Origin: Ostreococcus mediterraneus
Taxonomy: Eukaryota; Chlorophyta; Mamiellophyceae; Mamiellales; Bathycoccaceae
Length of the DNA stretch: 64,000 nt
Direction: 5' to 3'
Assembly (NCBI GenBank): GCA_012295225.1
Contig: WMKK01000015.1
Coordinates: forward strand, 213,369-277,368
Below the pieces are notes generated by a model. The model was not told the DNA's origin and made no database searches. It worked only from the letters and a program-made list of their open reading frames with translations. A program made the position numbers and the translations under genes. Positions 58,367 to 64,000 of this stretch are shown here, piece by piece. The stretch's first letter is position 1, and every line of letters starts with the position of its first letter.

Positions 58367-60049
58367 ATGATGCAGTGCGTCTCGCAGTCGGTCGTGAGCG
58401 CGCCACGCGTCGCGAGCGGCGCGCCTGCTCGCGCGTCTTTGCTGCGTGTTCGGTGCGGTGGTGGCTCGCGCCGCGCGGTCGGGGCGTCGGCGTTCGCGAC
58501 GGCAGCGACGACGGTACGCGAATGTCGACGAGAGCGATGCGTGGCGTCGGTGTATCACTCGCGATGCGCGGTGGTCGTGCGGGGAAAACGTGGAGAGGGA
58601 GACGAGCGAGAGGCGCCCGAGGTGAAGGCGTCGTCGACTTCGGCGGCTTCGGATGACGAGGCGTTTACAAAGTGGTTGCTTAATGCGGAGATACCGTCTA
58701 TGGGGAAAAAGACGCTCAAATCGCTATCCTCGTTACCGTTAGCTATCGGAGAGTTGTTAGTGATTGCTGGATTCAGCGCGCTCGGGACGGTTATCGAGCA
58801 GAATAAAGGGTACTCGTGGTACGTGGCCAACTATCCCACCGAGAACCCGACGTTGGGGTTCATTGATTTCCCGTTAATCTTAGATTTGGGACTGGACCAT
58901 ATTTACACGACGTGGTATTTTTTAGGTTTATTAGGTTTATTAGGAGCTTCGTTGACGGCGTGTACTTTGACGAGGCAATGGCCAGTGTGGAAAGTCGCGG
59001 CGAAGTGGAAATTTCTCGAGCGGCGAGCGGCTTTGCTAGCCATGGATGAGGGCGAGGCCGTCCCGAGAGCTCATCTTAGCGATCTCAACGAACTTTTGGC
59101 TCAACGTGGTTACCAAGTGTTTGTCAAAGGTAAAACGATGTACGCATTCAAAGGTTTGATTGGTCGTTTAGCGCCGATTGGCGTCCACGCGGCGTTGCTA
59201 TTCACCCTCGGCGGCTCGGCGTACAGCGGACTGGGAGGCCTGAGCGGCTCAGTGATGGTCCCCGATGGCACGTCGTTCGAAATCGGTAGCGGTCTCAATC
59301 GTGGTTCGCTTCTGTCCTCCATGCCTGGGATTGCAAAATCTAGCGTGCAAGTGAATGATTTTACAATTGACTACTTGCCAAATGGACAAGTGTCACAATT
59401 TTATTCTGACCTGAGTGTCATTGATCCCACAGGCAAAGAGTTGACGCGAAAGACGATCTCTGTGAACATACCACTGCGTGCTGGCGGAGTGACAATGTAT
59501 CAGACCGATTGGGCGTTGTCCTCCATGCAAGTTACGGTGGAAAAACCGAGTGGCGTCGAAGGCGTCGCCGGCAAGGAGAACACATACGTCCTTCCTATGG
59601 CGTCTTTAGAGGGCAAGAGTGGATTCCAGGGTCGTATTTGGGGTACATTTTTACCTCTGGATTTCGAACAGGATCAGCGTCGCGGAATTTCGATTGTAGC
59701 TCGAGATTTCCAAAGCGTTGCCATCTACGACAGCAAGGGAGCGTTTGCTGGCGTTCGTCGGCCAGAGAGTAAAAAGCCGATTGTCGTCGATGGATTGAAC
59801 ATCGTGATCGGTAGCGTCAAAGGGAGCACTGGATTGGAATTAAAGACTGATCCAGGTGTGCCATACGTCTACGCTGGTTTTGCTGGGCTCATGGTTACGT
59901 CGTTTCTGAGCCTCTTGTCGCATTCGCAAATTTGGGCCATTCAGGAAGAAAACGCCATCGTCGTAGGTGGTAAATCCAACCGGGCAAAGGAAGAATTCAA
60001 GACAGAGCTTGATGATGTGTTGAATTCCATTCCCGAGTATGTTGACTAG
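58367..60049 (+). CDS. CCS1: CCS1 (ResB-like) plastid cytochrome c biogenesis protein
   Basis: 560 aa. A transit peptide of about 90 residues precedes a first helix (LSSLPLAIGELLVIAGFSALG), then WYVANYPTENPTLGFIDF, HIYTTWYFLGLLGLLGASLTACTLTRQWP (helices with the ResB Thr/Cys pattern) and a third helix GLIGRLAPIGVHAALLFTLGG. A large lumenal domain ends in a last helix (VYAGFAGLMVTSFLSLLSHSQIWA). CCS1 with CcsA forms system II for heme attachment to cytochromes f and c6 in thylakoids. The conserved lumen-facing His near GVH and the final SHSQIW segment are present. First of two adjacent ATGs used. Confidence 0.93.
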   Translation: MMQCVSQSVVSAPRVASGAPARASLLRVRCGGGSRRAVGASAFATAATTVRECRRERCVASVYHSRCAVVVRGKRGEGDEREAPEVKASSTSAASDDEAFTKWLLNAEIPSMGKKTLKSLSSLPLAIGELLVIAGFSALGTVIEQNKGYSWYVANYPTENPTLGFIDFPLILDLGLDHIYTTWYFLGLLGLLGASLTACTLTRQWPVWKVAAKWKFLERRAALLAMDEGEAVPRAHLSDLNELLAQRGYQVFVKGKTMYAFKGLIGRLAPIGVHAALLFTLGGSAYSGLGGLSGSVMVPDGTSFEIGSGLNRGSLLSSMPGIAKSSVQVNDFTIDYLPNGQVSQFYSDLSVIDPTGKELTRKTISVNIPLRAGGVTMYQTDWALSSMQVTVEKPSGVEGVAGKENTYVLPMASLEGKSGFQGRIWGTFLPLDFEQDQRRGISIVARDFQSVAIYDSKGAFAGVRRPESKKPIVVDGLNIVIGSVKGSTGLELKTDPGVPYVYAGFAGLMVTSFLSLLSHSQIWAIQEENAIVVGGKSNRAKEEFKTELDDVLNSIPEYVD

Positions 60050-60106
60050 TTGATTTTTTAAGCTTGCGTGCTTGCTTCTACTGTATTAATTTTATTTCTA
60101 TCATTT

Positions 60107-61603
60107 CTAAAGTTCTACGCGGGCGGCGCTTGGTCTTGGTTTACCAATGCCGCCACCCAAACCTGCTATTCCACTAAAATGCTCGTCGAATAACACGTGA
60201 CCCAGGTGCTTACGTCCATAGTATTGAGCTTTATTCAACGCATCCACTGCGAGCTTTTTTTCGTTGTGGCGAATCAAAATCGCTTGTGGCACATCGTCCT
60301 TCATCTTGTGTTGCTGCGTCTCGAGTAAGGTTTTATCCTCGGCATCACTCGTTGGATAGTCGTTTAGCAACGACGTAAGAGTTGCAAAAATTACATCGTA
60401 CACCGCAAGCTCGCTCCGTTCGCTCACACCCTTCGTACGTAACGATCGAACAGCCTTCGGTGACTTTGTAACTCTGCGCAACTCTGTCGCGTTGGCGGAT
60501 CCGAGTCGAAGCACGCACATGAGTTCTGGCGTCGCACCTTCAGCGGTGATGCCAAATCTCGACTCTGAGCCACAAAACTCTTTGTGTTTGACCACAAAAT
60601 CTCCTTTGGGTAACGCAAGCTTGATGATGTTTGCCGGATTGGGGGCTTCTGAATAATACGCCGTCGAGCTAAAGCGCGCAAACGCCTCGGCGTCGGAATA
60701 ATTTCCATGGCTACACGTCATCTCCGCCCGAGCTTCGTGTGGATCAACCTCGATGACAAACTCGTCGTTTTCTAATCTCACGCACGGCACCGTACTTTGC
60801 GTGTTATGCGGAATCAAATGCGCCATGGGAACGAGCGCGCGATACGTCTTGCCTGGAGCGCCGTCGCCATTTGGCGAATCGACGGCGAACGCGTTCGCGC
60901 GCACAATCGCCAAAGCCTCCTCGAACGCCTTACGCGAGAAGAAATCACGATTGGAAAAAATCGTTGGAAACTGTTTAAACGTTTTTTTCGCACTCGCCCA
61001 TCCACGCTTGACGTCTGCGTCCGCATCTTGGATTGTTTCGCCCGCCGAATACGCCTCCAACGCCTCGCGCGCGCCCGCCGACACCACCACCGCACTCGCC
61101 GGCGTATGCGCATACAACGAATGCACAAACGGCGCAAATTTCGACGCTTTCCCCTTCGCACGCTCTCGCATCAACATCACCGCTAACGCCCACTCATCAT
61201 TCACCTCGGCTAACGCCCGTTGCGGCCCATTCTCCTCCCAGTCTCCGCGCGTCGCCGTCATCCCCCCACTCACGCGCACCGTCGCCAACACCCCTCTGTC
61301 ACCCGATATCGTGCTAAACAACCCCCGTTGTCGTCCTCGTCGTTTCACCTCCCCATCGTAATCATACTCGCGTTGAATCACCGTATACATCGCGCCCTCG
61401 GCGAGCGTCCCATTCGTCAGCGGCGATCGCGCAAACCACGACACCAGCGCCTCGTCCGCATCCGTCGGCCCTTCGAGCGCGTCATCGTCCACATCCACAT
61501 CGCTGTCGTGTCCACGCACCACTCGCACCACCGCGGTCGTCATCAACGCCCCGAGGACGACCACGCCGAGGACGACGCCTCGTCGGTCGAGACTCCGACG
61601 CAT
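60107..61603 (-). CDS. Membrane-anchored SET/Rubisco-LSMT-like protein
   Basis: 498 aa. One N-terminal helix (RRGVVLGVVVLGALMTTAVVRVV) precedes a body with the order of the LSMT/SETD3 SET family: a Gly-rich start (RGLFSTISGDRGVLATV), WALAVMLMRERAKGKASKFAPFVHSL, FFSRKAFEEALAIVRANAF, and LVPMAHLIPHNTQSTVPC where the SET core normally has a D-x-x-N-H motif. FARFSSTAYYSEAPN and a substrate-binding-like C-terminus follow. The key Asn-His seems changed (PHN), so methyltransferase activity is doubtful. The anchor suggests a secretory or envelope location, unusual for the family. Confidence 0.65.
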   Translation of the reverse strand: MRRSLDRRGVVLGVVVLGALMTTAVVRVVRGHDSDVDVDDDALEGPTDADEALVSWFARSPLTNGTLAEGAMYTVIQREYDYDGEVKRRGRQRGLFSTISGDRGVLATVRVSGGMTATRGDWEENGPQRALAEVNDEWALAVMLMRERAKGKASKFAPFVHSLYAHTPASAVVVSAGAREALEAYSAGETIQDADADVKRGWASAKKTFKQFPTIFSNRDFFSRKAFEEALAIVRANAFAVDSPNGDGAPGKTYRALVPMAHLIPHNTQSTVPCVRLENDEFVIEVDPHEARAEMTCSHGNYSDAEAFARFSSTAYYSEAPNPANIIKLALPKGDFVVKHKEFCGSESRFGITAEGATPELMCVLRLGSANATELRRVTKSPKAVRSLRTKGVSERSELAVYDVIFATLTSLLNDYPTSDAEDKTLLETQQHKMKDDVPQAILIRHNEKKLAVDALNKAQYYGRKHLGHVLFDEHFSGIAGLGGGIGKPRPSAARVEL

Positions 61604-61747
61604 CGTCAGCCGTCCTCCACCAGTCGCGCGCTCGCGCCAGGCCGCCAGTGCGGTCGGTGCGGTCCACCGTCGCCGGTCTCGGCGGTCTCGTCGTCGCCCC
61701 CGTCGTCCTACACTCGATCGAACGCCGCGCGTGTGGCGATCACGACG

Positions 61748-61795
61748 ATTCTCATTCTCATTCTCATTCTCATTCTCATTCTCATTCTCATTCTC
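61748..61795. repeat. ATTCTC hexamer microsatellite, 8 copies
   Basis: Eight uninterrupted attctc units, about 145 bases upstream of the SET-like gene's start. Confidence 0.97.
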
Positions 61796-61883
61796 TCGCG
61801 AGCTTTCTCTCGCGCTCGCGCTCGCGCGCGTCGATCGCGCGCGTTCGATCGGCGTTCATCGATGCGACGAGGCCACGCGTGTT

Positions 61884-61915
61884 CGACCGACCGACCGACC
61901 GACCGACCGACCGAC
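61884..61915. repeat. CGAC tetramer microsatellite, 8 copies
   Basis: Eight perfect cgac units, ending six bases before repeat copy B. Confidence 0.97.
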
Positions 61916-61920
61916 CCAAC

Positions 61921-62040
61921 AGAACGTCGTGCCTACGCACGACGGATGGGGTGTGTAAGATATACAGAGCGACAAAAAGTCAAGTCAGATTAAAAACGAA
62001 AATAAAAGCGAGGCCTACGTAGGGTTTAACCACGTCCACC
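61921..62040 (+). repeat. Dispersed repeat, copy B
   Basis: Partner of 40239-40357, same orientation, with exact blocks of 35 and 54 bases and a 2-base length difference between them. It again lies between a minus-strand and a plus-strand gene, 125 bases upstream of the coiled-coil gene's ATG. Confidence 0.93.
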
Positions 62041-62165
62041 GACCCGACCCAACGTGTGGCGTTCGGCGCCCGTCACAGGGCGACGCCACGGCGAGGCGTT
62101 CGCGCGCGTTGGATTGGACGACGACGACGACGACGACGACGACGAGGACATCGGGGTGCGTGACC

Positions 62166-64000
62166 ATGGCGCGGTCGATGGCGACCGCGACCGCGACCGC
62201 GGTCGGACGAGGGACGACGACGACGACGACGCGGGTGCGGGCGTCGGTCGTGGATAAGCGACGACGCGGACCGACGACGACGCCGACGACGCGCGGTGGT
62301 GTGGTGCGAGCGATGCGCGGTGGTGGAGGTGATGGTGGTGACGATGTGACGACGCGGGATGCGCGCGTGCGAGCGATTGGTGACGCGTCGGTGTCGTCGG
62401 CGGAGGATCTGCGGGCGACGCTCGCGGCGCGGGAACGGGAATTGAGGGAAATGGTATCGCCGACGACGGGTGAAGCGCCACGAGCGGCGGATGTGCGGGC
62501 GCTGAGAAAGACGATTACGGCGTTGAAGGGGGAGTTGCGCGAGATTGAGGCGAATGGGGGGGGAGCGGTCGCGCCGGCGGCGAAGACGACGGCGTCTCGA
62601 ACGTCTGCGGCGCCGACGATGCGCGTGGCGATGGCTCCGGACGCCGAGACTGAAGCTTTAGCGCGAGAATTGGAACGTTTGGAGTTGGAGCAGCAAACGT
62701 TGCGTCAGTTGCAAGCGTTGGAGGATGAGAACAGGCGATTGCGCGAAGGACGCGAGGCCAAGGCGAAAAAGGCGCAAGCGCAAGCGCAAGCGCAAGCGCA
62801 AGCGCAAGCGCAATCTGACGCCGAAGCTCGACGTTTGGCGGCGCAAGCCGAGGCTGCGGCTCAGGCTGAAAAACAACATGACATTGACTTAGCTATCGAA
62901 GCTGCCGTGCATGAAGCGGCTGATGCTGAAGCCGCTGAGATTGCCGCGCAAGTTGCCGCCATCGAGTCGGAGGCGCGCGCCGTCGAGGAGGAGCTCTTGC
63001 GCGCCGAAGCCGCCGCCGCCGCGCAAGCTCAGGCTCAAGCGGAAGCCAAAGCTCAGGCCCAAGCTGAAGCCGCTGCCGCCGCCGCTGCCGCTGCGCAAGC
63101 CAAGGCACAAGAGGCCGCTGATGCCGAAGCTGCCAAATTGAAGTCGATGAGCTCCACCGAGGACAAGAAAGCAAAATTGGAGAGTGTGAAAGAAGCGGCA
63201 AAGGCAAAAGTAAAGGCTCAAGTAGAAGAGAAAATGACCAAGATTAGAATGGAGGCCCAAGCTAAGGCCAAAGCTGAAGTAGCCGCGCGAGCGCCGCTCC
63301 CACAACAGCCGAAGCCCGTTGCAAAGGCCGCCGCTTTGCCTCGCGTTGAAGACCTCACTTTAACCGGTGATGATGAAGCCAGTGAAGTTCTAAGAGAACT
63401 GATGCTTCAAGAGCAGAAGTTAATTGCGGAAAGAAAAGCGCTCGAGGATAGACTCCAATTCGCCGAAGAACGAGAGGCAGATTTCTTAGCGGCGAGGTCG
63501 TCCAAGATGCCAGACGCGTTCCCCTCCCTAGAACAAGACATCATCATTGATTTAAATTCCATGACTGAAGCTGAAGCTCGGGATGCTATTTTGGCTGCGG
63601 AATGGATTTTGAACGAGCAAGCCAAGGCTGAAGCTGAGGTCAAGGCTGCTGCTCAAGCTCAGGCTACAGCGCAAGCGCAAGCTGCCGCCGCCGCTGAAGC
63701 CAAGGCTCAAGCCGAGGCTGCTGCTCGAGCTCAAGCTCAAGCTCAAGCTCAAGCTCAAGCTCAAGCTGAAGCCGAAGCGTTAGCCAAGGCTCAGGCGGAA
63801 TTGGCTGAAGCCCAGGCTGAAGCTGAAAAATTGGCCAAGGCACGTGCGGCGCTTGCTGAAGCCCAAGCCCAAGCGGAGAAGTTGAACAAGGCCAAGGCCG
63901 AAGCGCAAGCACGAGCTCTGGCAAAATCTGCAGCTAAAACTCAAGCTGCATTCGCCGCTGAAGCCCAAGCTGCGGCTGAAGCCCAAGCTGCGGCTGAAGC
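62166..64000 (+). CDS. Plastid-targeted Ala/Gln/Glu-rich coiled-coil protein, partial (3' end outside window)
   Basis: The open frame from ATG 62166 runs to the window edge (at least 611 codons). The N-terminus ([16 protein letters not shown] then a Thr run, RVRASVV) is a textbook chloroplast transit peptide. Next come short helices ([35 protein letters not shown]) and an EAQ-type coiled coil with AQAQ and [10 protein letters not shown] runs. An island of ordinary sequence ([59 protein letters not shown]) separates two such arrays. A domain may follow beyond 64000. I do not recognise the family. Confidence 0.72.
   Translation, partial: MARSMATATATAVGRGTTTTTTRVRASVVDKRRRGPTTTPTTRGGVVRAMRGGGGDGGDDVTTRDARVRAIGDASVSSAEDLRATLAARERELREMVSPTTGEAPRAADVRALRKTITALKGELREIEANGGGAVAPAAKTTASRTSAAPTMRVAMAPDAETEALARELERLELEQQTLRQLQALEDENRRLREGREAKAKKAQAQAQAQAQAQAQSDAEARRLAAQAEAAAQAEKQHDIDLAIEAAVHEAADAEAAEIAAQVAAIESEARAVEEELLRAEAAAAAQAQAQAEAKAQAQAEAAAAAAAAAQAKAQEAADAEAAKLKSMSSTEDKKAKLESVKEAAKAKVKAQVEEKMTKIRMEAQAKAKAEVAARAPLPQQPKPVAKAAALPRVEDLTLTGDDEASEVLRELMLQEQKLIAERKALEDRLQFAEEREADFLAARSSKMPDAFPSLEQDIIIDLNSMTEAEARDAILAAEWILNEQAKAEAEVKAAAQAQATAQAQAAAAAEAKAQAEAAARAQAQAQAQAQAQAEAEALAKAQAELAEAQAEAEKLAKARAALAEAQAQAEKLNKAKAEAQARALAKSAAKTQAAFAAEAQAAAEAQAAAE

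Larger units (their letters stand above)
61604..62165. other. Divergent region with microsatellites and repeat copy B
   Basis: 562 bases. It contains the ATTCTC and CGAC microsatellites and dispersed-repeat copy B, then a GAC run (62120-62152). Frames across these are low-complexity and not supported. Confidence 0.55.

Overview
The window is nuclear DNA from a very compact green alga, best explained as a picoplanktonic prasinophyte of the Ostreococcus / Mamiellales type (inference). Evidence: many proteins are plant-like or plastid-targeted (PsbQ, CCS1, RbcX-like, plastid UMP kinase, plastid ribosomal protein bS16, TAAC-like adenylate carrier). Cytosolic ribosome genes are eukaryotic (RPP1, RPS21, RPL21). 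Genes are densely packed on both strands, intergenic gaps are mostly 50-600 bases, and most genes are single-exon. No rRNA, tRNA, CRISPR array, insertion sequence or viral gene was recognised.

Layout. 0-10.6 kb: a histone-deacetylase-family enzyme with an in-frame intron, a head-to-head DUF1826 / RbcX-like pair, a PADR1 zinc protein, a DUF455 ferritin-like protein, a small spliced hypothetical, SART1 (tri-snRNP), an armadillo-like protein and a type I DnaJ. 10.7-19 kb: plastid alpha/beta hydrolase, spliced membrane protein, COX6A, TAAC-like carrier, UMP kinase, RPP1 and the Brix protein PPAN/SSF1. 19.3-25.8 kb: a tandem-repeat cell-surface protein, EXO1, a small membrane protein, RPS21 and bS16. 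25.9-38.3 kb: a very long ARM+BTB protein, CPN10, 6-phosphogluconolactonase, FKBP-like/TPR protein, RPL21, a STELLO-like glycosyltransferase and DPH3. 38.5-44.3 kb: TPR protein, LRR/coiled-coil protein and a type II membrane protein. 44.6-54.2 kb: one gene for a roughly 3,100-residue multidomain surface protein with an eight-helix membrane region. 54.7-64 kb: PsbQ, DNL zinc finger, GT25-like protein, CCS1, membrane-anchored SET/LSMT-like protein and a plastid-targeted Ala/Gln-rich coiled-coil gene that runs off the window.

Introns were placed by hand from reading frame, splice sites and family motifs. Most have donors GTRCGY and an ACTGAC or ACTAAC branch-point-like hexamer upstream of the acceptor. 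The giant gene is different: its four introns are only 56-75 bases, are A+T rich, and three of them lack that hexamer and carry TTAAT/TTAAC runs instead. Non-coding items include a perfect 42-base palindrome, a roughly 118-base repeat present twice in divergent promoters, a shared promoter element (TCATGATTSGTCAATACCCCC) near the surface-protein, EXO1, PPAN and PsbQ genes, and several microsatellites.

Functionally the window is mostly housekeeping (translation, splicing, ribosome assembly, DNA repair, plastid biogenesis) plus an unusual share of secretory or surface proteins. The latter are the repeat-domain surface protein, the giant receptor-like protein and several type II Golgi-like enzymes.
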